A stretch of DNA of 64,000 nucleotides. Source: an uncultured Sinobacteraceae bacterium (GTDB lineage: Bacteria; Pseudomonadota; Gammaproteobacteria; Nevskiales; Nevskiaceae). Position numbers and translations under genes: made by a program. The stretch's first letter is position 1, and each line of letters opens with the position of its first letter. The notes beneath the pieces were generated by a model. The model was not told where the DNA came from. It worked only from the letters and a program-made list of their open reading frames with translations, and searched no databases. Location of the stretch: NCBI GenBank assembly GCA_903822975.1, contig CAIJRD010000011.1, forward strand, positions 372,001 through 436,000, written 5' to 3'. Below, piece by piece: positions 55,338 to 64,000 of this stretch.

Positions 55338-55617
55338 CGAAGTCGAGCACCGCAATCACGCTCAGCGCCTGGGCGAATGGCTTGCGCAGCGGCATCGCGA
55401 CACCCTCGGACAACAGCAGCGCGATATAGAACACCAGCAGCATGCTGGCCCAGCCCGCGGTGTAGGTGCGCGCACGCAGCAGACCGGGCAGTGTCGCCAG
55501 CAGCGGCAGGCTCAGCAGCGCGCCGACCATCCAGCCGCTCCAGTACAGCAGCGCGGCGATCAGCGCGACATGCAGCGCCAGTGCGGCAACGAGCGAATAG
55601 CGGCTCAAACGCTTCAT
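55249..55617 (-). CDS. DUF2069 inner-membrane protein
   Basis: Small membrane protein of 122 residues from ATG 55617 (MKRLSRYSLVAAL), with four hydrophobic segments (ALALHVALIAALLYW, MVGALLSLPLLATLPGLL, TAGWASMLLVFYIALLLSEG and ALSVIAVLDFVSLVLFVRL). This length and plan fit DUF2069, which commonly follows wrbA in Gammaproteobacteria. Its 3' end overlaps the hda 3' end by 89 bases on the opposite strand. The frame is open without stop a further 86 codons upstream (to 55875) with a repetitive [15 protein letters not shown] region; I do not include it because the start there would lie inside wrbA with no ribosome site. Confidence 0.82.
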   Translation of the reverse strand: MKRLSRYSLVAALALHVALIAALLYWSGWMVGALLSLPLLATLPGLLRARTYTAGWASMLLVFYIALLLSEGVAMPLRKPFAQALSVIAVLDFVSLVLFVRLSARERAALASQTESSAGAAH

Positions 55618-55780
55618 CGCAGGTTCCACTGTGGACGGGGGATCAAACTCAGCAATACCGCCATAGCGCGATGCAGCGATGCTGGCGTCGGCCTCGATGC
55701 CGAATCCTTGCTGGGCAGATGCGACGTCCACAACGGCAGCCATTTCAAGACGCGCTCTGCGGATTCGACTGCCTGACAGC

Positions 55781-56623
<843 letters not shown>

Positions 56624-56637
56624 CTAGTCTTGCGCCG

Positions 56638-57354
56638 ATGAAACGATCCCACGCGCGCCACGGCCTGCTTTCGCTCCTCGTGATCGCCGCGTGCGTCGCC
56701 GGCAGGGCTACTGCCAGCAGCGACGACCCCACGCTGCCACCGCCCCCGAAAGGCAAAACGCCGGCCAGCGCCATGCGTCTGCCGAATCTGCCGCCGCTCG
56801 GAGGCGCCGCAACGACGGCGGACGATGCGGGCGCCGCCAGTGCACCGGCCGGATCATCTTCGCCAGCGGCCAATGCGATGCCGATAACACCGACCGCGCC
56901 GGTTGCGACGACGTCGGATTCGCCGGCCGCTCGTGCGCTACGCTTACTGGAGCAGCGAACGGGCCTCAGCGACGCCCAGCTGGCCAAACTGCAATCCGTG
57001 AAGACACTGCTCGCATCCGGCAATGAAAGCGCCGCGCTTGCGAGCGCGCAGGCGCTCACGCAGGAACTGGATCGGGACGCGCGCGACTACATCGTCGGCG
57101 ACGGTCAAAACCTGTTTTCGATCGCAGGTCGCAACGAGGTCTATCAGAATTCGAATCTGTGGCCCTTGCTGTGGACCGCCAATCGTTCGCAGTTGCGAGA
57201 GCCCTGGCAATTGGTCAGCGGCATGCATCTGAAAGTCCCGGCCCATCCAACGGTCGATCAGGTCAGTGCGGCGCTCGCGTACTCACGCACGCACACCGTT
57301 CTGACGACACGCGCCAGCGATGCCGATCTGCCGGCGGTGCTGCTGGCGCACTAG
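56638..57354 (+). CDS. exported LysM-like protein
   Basis: Protein of 238 residues from ATG 56638 (MKRSHARHGLLSLLVIAACVAGRATA), with a signal peptide ending near ATASS. Residues about 27-95 are Pro/Ala/Thr-rich and disordered, then a helical part LLEQRTGLSDAQLAKLQSVKTLL, and a LysM-like domain DYIVGDGQNLFSIAGRNEVYQNSNLWPLLWTANRSQL...LVSGMHLKVP near residues 155-210 (GDGQNLFSIA is the LysM start, L-K-V-P the end). LysM binds peptidoglycan, so this is probably a periplasmic wall-associated protein. The frame upstream to 56467 overlaps the wrbA promoter and is not included. A short tail follows. Confidence 0.8.
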   Translation: MKRSHARHGLLSLLVIAACVAGRATASSDDPTLPPPPKGKTPASAMRLPNLPPLGGAATTADDAGAASAPAGSSSPAANAMPITPTAPVATTSDSPAARALRLLEQRTGLSDAQLAKLQSVKTLLASGNESAALASAQALTQELDRDARDYIVGDGQNLFSIAGRNEVYQNSNLWPLLWTANRSQLREPWQLVSGMHLKVPAHPTVDQVSAALAYSRTHTVLTTRASDADLPAVLLAH

Positions 57355-57729
57355 TGGCACGACACTTCCACTGTTGACGCGGGCACACTGATTTTCGCGA
57401 GCTATCGCCCGCATCTTTCAGTGAGGATTAGGCCTCTTGTACGGTGGCACTCGCCCGTCGTTCCAATGAAATCACGGCGGACGCCTCACCACAGACTGAA
57501 TCCGAATTCAGCTCGCACATACTGAAGGCCTTGTTGCCTGGGGGTCCGATGTTTCTGGACCGACCGTCATCAGGCTCGTTCTGTCGCACCAAGGCGCAGT
57601 TTTCGATCAATGGCGCCGCATTGCAGGGTGCGGCTCCCTGCTATGCCGCGCTGCCAACAACATTCATCGGTTACGCGCGCTGCGCGAGACATACCGAGCG
57701 CGCAAGGCTCACCGCCGATCTCGGTTCCG
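57355..57729. other. gene-poor region before the hydroxylase gene
   Basis: About 375 bases with lower GC than the surroundings. Overlapping open frames exist on both strands (57444-57818 plus, 57428-57610 minus) but neither has a ribosome site, a recognisable sequence or a normal codon pattern. No hairpin of terminator quality was found. Confidence 0.5.
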
Positions 57730-58545
57730 CTAGTTCTTGCCATAGAAGTTTTGCGCCCAGGTTTTCTGTTTCATGCCGGCATCGCGCAGGAACGGCGCAA
57801 GGCGGCCGAGGCCGATGAACTTGCGGTTGAGCCAATGCCAGGGCTGGCGCAATGGCCGCGCGACATCGACGAACAGCACGACGCGCCAACCGGCCGTGTC
57901 GTTCCAGACTTCGTGATTGAAGCTGTCGTCGAAGATCAGCGATTCGCCCTCGCGCCAGGTGCAGATCTGATCGGCGATGCGAATGCGGCAGGCGCCTTCC
58001 GGACCCGGCACCAGCAAGCCCAGGTGGAAGCGCAGCACACCGTTGTAGGCGCCGCGATGCGCGGGGATGTGCTTGCCCGGCGCCAGAATGCTGAAGAACG
58101 CGGTGACCGCGCCAGGAATCTCGCCGATGATGCGCATGGTTTGCGGGCAGCGCGCGGCGTTTTCGCTGCAATCCATGCCTGCGCTCAGCAGGAAGAAGGT
58201 TTTCCAGGAATCGTCCGTCGTGATGGTGCTGACTTCCTTCAGGATCTCGTGGAAGCTCGGCATCTGATCGCGAAACTTCAATACCTGATCCAGTTCGGCG
58301 CGAATCGTCTGCCACTGCGCCTCCACACCCGCGACCCAGGCAAAATCGCTCGGTTTGTAGACCGGCGTGTCGGGCAGCACGGACACCGCAGCGACAAACG
58401 ATTCGAGCCGGTTCTGCAGCGAAAGTGCGAACTTGCCCGCCAGCGTCTTCGGCGGCGTCAGCGTGTGCTGACGCGTGCGCAGGTGCGCCAACTCCGGCAG
58501 CTTCGGCTGTGCGAACTCCCGGTTCATCTCAATCGCGGAACGCAT
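57730..58545 (-). CDS. aspartyl/asparaginyl beta-hydroxylase (LpxO/AspH-like)
   Basis: 2-oxoglutarate/Fe(II) dioxygenase-like protein of 271 residues. ILAPGKHIPAHRGAYNGVLRFHLGLLVP carries the first His in an HxG motif (the Asp of the usual triad is Gly, as in AspH); the second His is in DDSFNHEVWNDT, followed by RVVLFVDVARPL. DDSWKTFFLL and PQTMRIIGEIPG are also family-like. The nearest type is the LpxO/AspH group that hydroxylates lipid A acyl chains or peptides. No membrane anchor is obvious. It is divergent from the RND operon across 465 bases. Confidence 0.85.
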   Translation of the reverse strand: MRSAIEMNREFAQPKLPELAHLRTRQHTLTPPKTLAGKFALSLQNRLESFVAAVSVLPDTPVYKPSDFAWVAGVEAQWQTIRAELDQVLKFRDQMPSFHEILKEVSTITTDDSWKTFFLLSAGMDCSENAARCPQTMRIIGEIPGAVTAFFSILAPGKHIPAHRGAYNGVLRFHLGLLVPGPEGACRIRIADQICTWREGESLIFDDSFNHEVWNDTAGWRVVLFVDVARPLRQPWHWLNRKFIGLGRLAPFLRDAGMKQKTWAQNFYGKN

Positions 58546-58825
58546 CTTTGAACTCTCGCCTCCTTAGGCGCGGCACACAGCAACAGAACGAAGTCTCACT
58601 CGCGGGCCGACGTAGCGGCCACAGCCACCCGAGAAACGTAACGCTAGTGTAATCAATGGCGCGGACGATCCGACACGGCAGAACGCAACGCGTTCGAACT
58701 TCAGTCCCGCGCCAGTGTCCATCGCGCGCCGCGACCAATGCTTCTACAGCGCCATTCCCGATCGGCGTCCGCCCATCGACAACCTCTTTGCTTAGACCGT
58801 TCACTTCCGTCGCAACGCTGCGATT

Positions 58826-58854
58826 TGCAATTGCTGCGATGCGGCGGTAATCTG
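58826..58854 (+). promoter_or_regulatory. candidate promoter of the RND operon
   Basis: TTGCAA (58826-58831) and TAATCT (58849-58854) are 17 bases apart. The -10 box lies in the left arm of the inverted repeat at 58851-58880, where a bound repressor would block RNA polymerase. The boxes are imperfect; spacing and overlap are the main support. Confidence 0.45.
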
Positions 58855-58880
58855 TACTGACCGGTTGGTCAGTACAGATC
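58851..58880. promoter_or_regulatory. perfect 13-4-13 inverted repeat, probable TetR-type operator
   Basis: ATCTGTACTGACC (58851-58863) and its exact reverse complement GGTCAGTACAGAT (58868-58880) flank GGTT. Thirteen paired bases by chance in this position are very unlikely. TetR-family repressors of RND pumps bind such palindromes over the pump promoter. The other 430 bases of the 465-base gap hold no gene; no regulator gene is adjacent. Confidence 0.85.
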
Positions 58881-59010
58881 CGAGCCCTCACTCGGCTGAG
58901 TTTTCTGCTCCGATGGCGCCCGCGCAAGCCGCGACGCGCGCACCCGCATGGATCATTGGCAAAGCGCGGGCAATGAACACGTTCGAAGGATTCGAATAAG
59001 GATTTTCAGC

Positions 59011-60261
59011 ATGACTACGCGCAGCTTCGTTCCCGCACACCGGGCATCGCTCTTGATCCTCGCGGCCGCGCTCGCACTCGGTGCCTGCTCGTCCAAGCCT
59101 CCGCCGCCGCCCAGTGGCCCGCCGCCGGTCGGCGTGGTGACGCTGCAGCCGCAGCCCGTGACCATCACCACCGATCTGCCCGGCCGCACAGTAGCGTTTC
59201 GTGTCGCCGATGTGCGGCCGCAGGTGAGCGGCGTGATTCTCAAGCGCATGTTCGTCGAAGGCAGCGAGGTCAAGGCCGGCCAGCAGCTGTATCAGATCGA
59301 CCCGGCGCCGTATCAGGCCAGCCTCGAGAGCGCGCAGGCCGCCCTGGCCCGCGCGCAGGCCACCTTGGTGTCGGCCAAGCTGCTGGCGCAGCGCTACCAG
59401 CCGCTGGCCGAAGCGCATGCGGTGAGCCAGCAGGACTACGACAACGCGGTGGCCTCGCAAAGCCAGGCCGAGGCGGATGTGGCGTCGGCCAAGGCCTCGG
59501 TCGATACCGCGCGTATCAATCTGGTCTACACCCGCGTGCTGTCACCGATCGCCGGACGCAGCGGCCGTTCCGCCGTGACCGAAGGTGCGCTGGTCGATGC
59601 GAACCAGACCACGGCGCTGGTCACCGTGCAGCAGCTCGATCCGATTTACGTCGACGTCACGCAGCCGAGCACAACTTTATTGCGGCTGCAGCGCGCGTTC
59701 GCCAGCGGCAAGCTGAACAAGACCGGCGACAACCAGGCGCAGACCAAACTCCGCCTGGAAGACAGCACGCCCTACGATCAGCCCGGCAAGTTGCAGTTCT
59801 CCGAAGTCACGGTCGACGCCGGCACCGGCTCGGTGAGCTTGCGTGCAGTGTTTCCGAATCCCCAGCGCATCCTGCTGCCCGGCATGTTCGTGCACGAGCA
59901 GTTCGACGAAGGCGTCGATCAGCAAGGCATTCTGGTGCCGCAGCGTGCAGTCACCCATAACCAGCGCGGCGATGCGACGACGCTGGTGGTCGGCGCGGAC
60001 AACAAGGTCCAGCAGCGCGTGATCAAGACCGATCGCGCAATCGGCGACAACTGGCTCGTTAGCGACGGCGTCGCCGCCGGTGACAAAGTGATCGTGATTG
60101 GCCTGCAGTCGGCGAAGGCCGGCAGCGAGGTGAAACCGAGCGAAGCTTCGATCGAACAGCTGAACCAGCCGGCCGCTGAGGTGGGCGCTGCAGCTCCTGC
60201 GCCGGGCGCACCCGCCGATGCGGCCAAGCCGGCCGCCAACGACGGCGCAGCCGCCAAGTAA
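59011..60261 (+). CDS. RND efflux periplasmic adaptor lipoprotein (AcrA/MexA type)
   Basis: Membrane-fusion protein linking the RND pump to the outer-membrane channel, with 416 residues from ATG 59011 behind AAGGA. Lipoprotein signal [13 protein letters not shown] (lipobox LGAC). The lipoyl/hairpin part is [46 protein letters not shown], split by the coiled-coil hairpin to [30 protein letters not shown]; the beta-barrel and membrane-proximal domains follow ([19 protein letters not shown]). A Pro-rich N-terminal linker and an Ala-rich tail are present. Typical of the hydrophobe/amphiphile group. The RND gene follows after 13 bases. Confidence 0.95.
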   Translation: MTTRSFVPAHRASLLILAAALALGACSSKPPPPPSGPPPVGVVTLQPQPVTITTDLPGRTVAFRVADVRPQVSGVILKRMFVEGSEVKAGQQLYQIDPAPYQASLESAQAALARAQATLVSAKLLAQRYQPLAEAHAVSQQDYDNAVASQSQAEADVASAKASVDTARINLVYTRVLSPIAGRSGRSAVTEGALVDANQTTALVTVQQLDPIYVDVTQPSTTLLRLQRAFASGKLNKTGDNQAQTKLRLEDSTPYDQPGKLQFSEVTVDAGTGSVSLRAVFPNPQRILLPGMFVHEQFDEGVDQQGILVPQRAVTHNQRGDATTLVVGADNKVQQRVIKTDRAIGDNWLVSDGVAAGDKVIVIGLQSAKAGSEVKPSEASIEQLNQPAAEVGAAAPAPGAPADAAKPAANDGAAAK

Positions 60262-60274
60262 GCCGGAGCCGATC

Positions 60275-63200
60275 ATGTCCAAGTTCTTCATCGATCGCCC
60301 GATCTTTGCCTGGGTCATCGCGATCGTGATGATGATGGTCGGTGGTCTCGCTGTGACGACGCTGCCGATCGCGCAGTACCCGAGCGTCGCACCGCCAGCG
60401 GTGGCGATCTCGGTGACCTATCCGGGTGCGTCCGCCGATACCGTGCAGAGCACCGTCGTCCAGGTCATCGAGCAACAGCTGTCCGGCATCGATCACCTGC
60501 TGTACTTCTCGTCCGAGAGCGACAAGGACGGCAGCATGACGATCACGCTCAACTTCGAGCAGGGCACCAACCCCGATATCGCGCAGGTGCAGGTGCAGAA
60601 CAAGCTGCAGCTGGCGACACCGCTGCTGCCGCAGGAAGTGCAGCAGCAAGGTATTCGTGTCGCCAAGGCGGTGAAGAACTTCCTGCTGGTGGTCGGCTTC
60701 GTGTCGTCCGACGGCAGCATGAGCAACGCCGACATTGCCGACTTCATCGCCTCCAGCGTGCAGGACCCGGTGAGCCGCACCAAGGGTGTGGGCGACTACC
60801 AACTCTTCGGCGCGCAGTACGCGATGCGCATCTGGCTCGATCCGGCCAAGCTCAACAACTACAGCCTGACGCCGGTGGACGTCAGCAACGCGATCCAGTC
60901 GCAGAACGTGCAGATCGCCTCGGGCGAACTCGGCGGTCTGCCGTCGGTGAAAGGCCAGCAGCTCAACGCCACCATCATCGGCCCGACGCGTCTGAACAAG
61001 CCGGAGGAATTCGGCGCGATCCTGTTGAAGGTCAACGCTGACGGTTCGCAGGTTCGGCTGCGCGATGTCGCACGGGTCGAACTCAACGGCGAAAGCTACG
61101 CTGCCGACGCCCGCTACAACGGCAAGCCCGCCGCCGGTCTGGCGGTGAAACTCGCAACCGGTGCGAACGCGCTCGATACCGCCAACGCCGTGCACGCCAC
61201 GGTCGACAAACTCAAGCCGATCTTTCCGCAGGGACTCGAAGCGATCTATCCCTACGACACCACGCCGTTCGTGCGCATCTCGATCGAAGAAGTGGTGAAA
61301 ACGCTGTTCGAAGCGATCGGGCTGGTGTTCCTGGTGATGCTGCTGTTCCTGCAAAACATCCGCGCGACGTTTATCCCGACCATCGCCGTACCAGTCGTGC
61401 TGCTCGGCACGTTCGCGGTGCTGCAAGCCTTTGGTTACTCGATCAACGTGTTGACGATGTTCGGCATGGTGCTGGCGATCGGCCTTTTGGTCGATGACGC
61501 CATCGTGGTGGTGGAAAACGTCGAACGCGTGATGGAAGAAGAAGGGCTGAGCCCACGCGAGGCGACGCGCAAATCGATGGACCAGATCACCGGTGCCCTG
61601 GTCGGTATCGCGCTGGTGCTGACCGCAGTGTTCCTGCCGATGTCGTTCTTCGGCGGATCGACTGGCGTGATCTATCGGCAGTTCTCGATCACGATGGTCT
61701 CGGCGATGACGCTTTCAGTGCTGGTGGCGCTGATCTTCACGCCCGCGCTGTGCGCGACGATTCTGAAACCGCCCGAGAAGGACCGTAAAGAGAAGCGCGG
61801 CTTCGCCGGCTGGTTCAATCGCAACTTCGAACGCGGCAATCGCAAGTACGAGCAAAGCGTGGTGCATGTGACCAGCCGCACCGGTCGCTACCTGGCCGCG
61901 TTCGTGGTCATCGTCGGACTGATGGCGATTCTGTTCACCCGCATTCCGAGTTCGTTCCTGCCCGACGAGGACCAGGGCATCATGTTCGCGCAGGTCAACA
62001 CACCGCCGGGCGCCACCAAGGAGCGCACCGAGAAAGTGCTCGCCGAAGTGCGCGACTACTTTCTGCATGACGAGAAAGACGCAGTCGAAGGCGTGTTCAC
62101 CGTCGCCGGTTTCAGCTTCGGCGGTCACGGCCAGAGTTCCGGCCTGGTGTTCGTGCGGATGAAGCCCTGGGGCGATCGTCCGGGTGCGAAAAATCGCGTG
62201 CAAGCGGTCGCCGCGCGCGCCTCGAAGCGCTTCCGCCAGATCACCGACGCCAAGGCTTTTGCATTCGCACCACCCGCCGTGCTCGAACTCGGCAACGCCA
62301 CCGGCTTCGACTTCGAACTGGTTGATCGCGCCAACCAGGGCCACGAGAAGTTGATGGCGGCGCGCAATCAATTGCTCGGCATGGTCGCGCAGGATCACAA
62401 CCTGACCCAGGTGCGCGCCAACGGACTCGACGACGAGCCGCAGTACAAGTTCAATGTCGATTGGGAGAAGGCCAGCGCGCTCGGCCTGACCATCACCGAC
62501 ATCAACAACACCTTGTCGGCGGCCTGGGGTTCACAGTACGTCAACGACTTCGTCGATCGCGGCCGCGTCAAGCGCGTCTTCATCCAAGGCGATGCGCCGT
62601 CACGCATGTTGCCGCAGGACCTCACCGACTGGTACGTGCGCAACGGCGCCGGGCAGATGGTTCCGTTCTCGTCGTTCTCCGATGCCAAGTGGGGTTACGG
62701 TTCACCGAAACTGGAACGCTATAACGGCGTGCCATCGGTGGAGATTCTCGGTCAGCCGATCGCCGGCATCAGCACCGGTGCCGCGCTCGATGCGATGGAG
62801 GGCTACGCCAAGAAGCTGCCACCGGGCTTCGACTTTGAATGGACCGGCCTGTCGTACGAGGAACGCCTGTCCGGCTCGCAGGCGCCTGCGCTGTACGCGG
62901 TCTCGCTGATCGTGGTGTTCCTCTGTCTGGCCGCACTCTACGAAAGCTGGTCGATCCCGGTGGCGGTGATGATGGTGGTGCCGCTGGGCGTGATCGGCGC
63001 GATCCTCGCAACGATGTTCCGCGGACTATCGAACGACGTGTTCTTTCAGGTGGGTCTGCTGACCACGGTGGGACTGTCGGCGAAGAACGCGATTCTGATC
63101 GTCGAGTTTGCCAAGGAGAATCACGAGCGCGGCATGGAACTGGTCGAAGCCACGGTCAGCGCGGCGCGCCAGCGCCTGCGGCCGATTCTGATGACCTCGC

Positions 63201-63430
63201 TCGCCTTCATTCTCGGCGTGATGCCGCTGGCGATTTCCAGCGGTGCGGGTTCCGGCGGACAGAATGCCATCGGCACCGGCGTGATCGGCGGCATGCTGTC
63301 GGCAACCGTGCTGGCGATCTTTTTCGTGCCGGTGTTTTTCGTCGCGGTCAAACGAATTTTTCCCGGCGTTCAAAACCAGGCGCCGACCGACAACCGACCG
63401 GCTCACCCCGTGTCGGGACCGGAGCACTGA
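60275..63430 (+). CDS. RND multidrug efflux transporter, HAE1 family
   Basis: Inner-membrane proton-driven pump of 1051 residues from ATG 60275 ([21 protein letters not shown]), with GGAG before it. Twelve helices and two large periplasmic loops. [24 protein letters not shown], the proton-relay aspartates in [22 protein letters not shown] (helix 4), [35 protein letters not shown] (Lys of helix 10) and the C-terminal half repeat are all AcrB/MexB-like. Expected substrates are hydrophobic drugs, detergents or solvents. Forms a trimer with the adaptor before it and the channel after it. Confidence 0.96.
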   Translation: MSKFFIDRPIFAWVIAIVMMMVGGLAVTTLPIAQYPSVAPPAVAISVTYPGASADTVQSTVVQVIEQQLSGIDHLLYFSSESDKDGSMTITLNFEQGTNPDIAQVQVQNKLQLATPLLPQEVQQQGIRVAKAVKNFLLVVGFVSSDGSMSNADIADFIASSVQDPVSRTKGVGDYQLFGAQYAMRIWLDPAKLNNYSLTPVDVSNAIQSQNVQIASGELGGLPSVKGQQLNATIIGPTRLNKPEEFGAILLKVNADGSQVRLRDVARVELNGESYAADARYNGKPAAGLAVKLATGANALDTANAVHATVDKLKPIFPQGLEAIYPYDTTPFVRISIEEVVKTLFEAIGLVFLVMLLFLQNIRATFIPTIAVPVVLLGTFAVLQAFGYSINVLTMFGMVLAIGLLVDDAIVVVENVERVMEEEGLSPREATRKSMDQITGALVGIALVLTAVFLPMSFFGGSTGVIYRQFSITMVSAMTLSVLVALIFTPALCATILKPPEKDRKEKRGFAGWFNRNFERGNRKYEQSVVHVTSRTGRYLAAFVVIVGLMAILFTRIPSSFLPDEDQGIMFAQVNTPPGATKERTEKVLAEVRDYFLHDEKDAVEGVFTVAGFSFGGHGQSSGLVFVRMKPWGDRPGAKNRVQAVAARASKRFRQITDAKAFAFAPPAVLELGNATGFDFELVDRANQGHEKLMAARNQLLGMVAQDHNLTQVRANGLDDEPQYKFNVDWEKASALGLTITDINNTLSAAWGSQYVNDFVDRGRVKRVFIQGDAPSRMLPQDLTDWYVRNGAGQMVPFSSFSDAKWGYGSPKLERYNGVPSVEILGQPIAGISTGAALDAMEGYAKKLPPGFDFEWTGLSYEERLSGSQAPALYAVSLIVVFLCLAALYESWSIPVAVMMVVPLGVIGAILATMFRGLSNDVFFQVGLLTTVGLSAKNAILIVEFAKENHERGMELVEATVSAARQRLRPILMTSLAFILGVMPLAISSGAGSGGQNAIGTGVIGGMLSATVLAIFFVPVFFVAVKRIFPGVQNQAPTDNRPAHPVSGPEH

Positions 63431-63431
63431 T

Positions 63432-64000
63432 ATGTCCATCTCTCATGCCACCTCGCGGCGCGCGCAGTCCCTGCGCCTCGCTATCTTTGGCGTAGCACTG
63501 TCGATGCTCGCCGGCGGCTGTACGCTGACACCGAACTACCAGCGTCCGGATGCGACCATCAGCACGCAATGGCCGGATGGCCCGGCCTTCGCGGGTGCGG
63601 GCAGCGTCGACGCCAGCAATCGCAGCGCGGCAGCGGCGGCCGCTGCCGATATCGGCTGGCGTCAGTTCTTCACCGATGCGCGCTTGCAGCAGCTGATCGC
63701 GCTGGCGCTCGAGCACAATCCGGATGCACGCGTGGCCGCGCTGAATATTGCAGCGGCACGCGCGCAGTATCAGATTCAGCGCGCCGACCTGTTTCCCAGC
63801 ATCAATGCCACCGGTGTCGAGAGCGTCGAGAAATATCCGTCTGGCGTGATCGCCTCGGGTGCCGGTGCGGGTGCCGGCAGCGGCAGCGGCGGGGGCACGG
63901 GCAGCAGCGTGTCGACCGGCGGCAGTATCACGCGCTATTACAGCGTCGGACTCGGCTTCACCTCGTACGAGATCGATCTGTTCGGCCGCATTCGCAGCCT
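63432..64000 (+). CDS. RND efflux outer-membrane factor, cut by window edge
   Basis: Start of an OprM/NodT-type outer-membrane channel lipoprotein. ATG 63432 is one base after the pump stop. SLRLAIFGVALSMLAGGC is the lipoprotein signal (lipobox AGGC), followed by TLTPNYQRPDA, IGWRQFFTDARLQQLIALALEHNPDARVAALNIAAARAQYQIQRADLFPSI, the family N-terminus. 189 codons are visible. A glycine/serine-rich insertion of about 20 residues (SGAGAGAGSGSGGGTGSS, encoded at 63853-63910) interrupts the usual sequence before YSVGLGFTSYEIDLFGRI. Together with the two genes before it, it completes a tripartite pump. Confidence 0.92.
   Translation, partial: MSISHATSRRAQSLRLAIFGVALSMLAGGCTLTPNYQRPDATISTQWPDGPAFAGAGSVDASNRSAAAAAAADIGWRQFFTDARLQQLIALALEHNPDARVAALNIAAARAQYQIQRADLFPSINATGVESVEKYPSGVIASGAGAGAGSGSGGGTGSSVSTGGSITRYYSVGLGFTSYEIDLFGRIRS

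Noticed and set aside
57444..57818. 124-residue plus-strand frame and a 60-residue minus-strand frame in the 57355-57729 gap
   Set aside because: No ribosome site, no signal or domain, and the plus frame overlaps the hydroxylase 3' end. Left as unexplained intergenic sequence.

Overview
The window is a GC-rich, densely coded bacterial chromosome segment with housekeeping genes throughout. I saw no rRNA, tRNA, CRISPR array, transposase or phage gene. It looks like a gammaproteobacterium: complex I has a fused NuoCD, thyA lies downstream of lgt, and purM-purN / perM-hda / DUF2069-wrbA sit together in an order familiar from that class. The glycine cleavage P-protein is split into GcvPA and GcvPB. 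The family is a guess only (Nevskiales or Xanthomonadales-like); no rRNA is present to decide it.

Layout. 1-6175: minus-strand lgt-tautomerase-thyA operon (thyA runs off the left edge), a plus-strand secreted seven-repeat protein, a TIGR03032-type protein and the 23S rRNA methyltransferase rlmI. 6502-21994: the complete complex I operon nuoA-B-CD-E-F-G-H-I-J-K-L-M-N. It is tightly packed except for a three-copy 111-bp hairpin repeat between nuoK and nuoL. 22338-30090: a cysteine peptidase, a PfkB-type kinase, and the glycine cleavage locus gcvT-gcvH-gcvPA-tpx-gcvPB behind a tandem glycine riboswitch; a thiol peroxidase gene is lodged between the two P-protein subunits. 30331-43417: two small lipoproteins, serA, an assortment of hydrolases (HSL-type esterase, N-formylglutamate amidohydrolase-like, transglutaminase-like, lipoprotein alpha/beta hydrolase), a Wzi-like outer-membrane protein, a PBP4-type D,D-carboxypeptidase and a thioesterase. 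43645-45261: a coupled truncated haemoglobin - sulfotransferase - Asp/Asn-hydroxylase operon. 45730-49827: a VOC protein, an MFS exporter, two small exported proteins and a NUDIX-metallo-beta-lactamase fusion. 50065-57354: purM-purN-DUF3108-GNAT facing perM-hda, then DUF2069-wrbA and a LysM-like protein. 57730-64000: a second Asp/Asn-hydroxylase and an RND efflux operon (adaptor, pump, start of the outer-membrane factor) headed by a perfect 13-4-13 inverted repeat that looks like a TetR-type operator.

How the parts work together. The nuo operon builds the proton-pumping NADH dehydrogenase. The gcv genes with their riboswitch degrade glycine when it is abundant, while serA opens the serine/glycine biosynthetic route. 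thyA uses the methylene-folate that the Gcv system makes, and purN uses formyl-folate, so one-carbon metabolism recurs across the window. The envelope is represented by lgt, several lipoproteins, PBP4, Wzi and the RND pump.

The most notable non-gene signal is a REP-like hairpin family. It shares a CCCCGGCCCG flank, a variable stem with a TCC-containing loop, and a GTCRTTCG-type flank. It occurs between nuoK and nuoL (three copies), between gcvPB and pfkB (two copies inside a 195-bp tandem duplication that also copied the start of pfkB), and in the gcvT leader between riboswitch and start codon. I did not find a convincing new defence or mobile system here.
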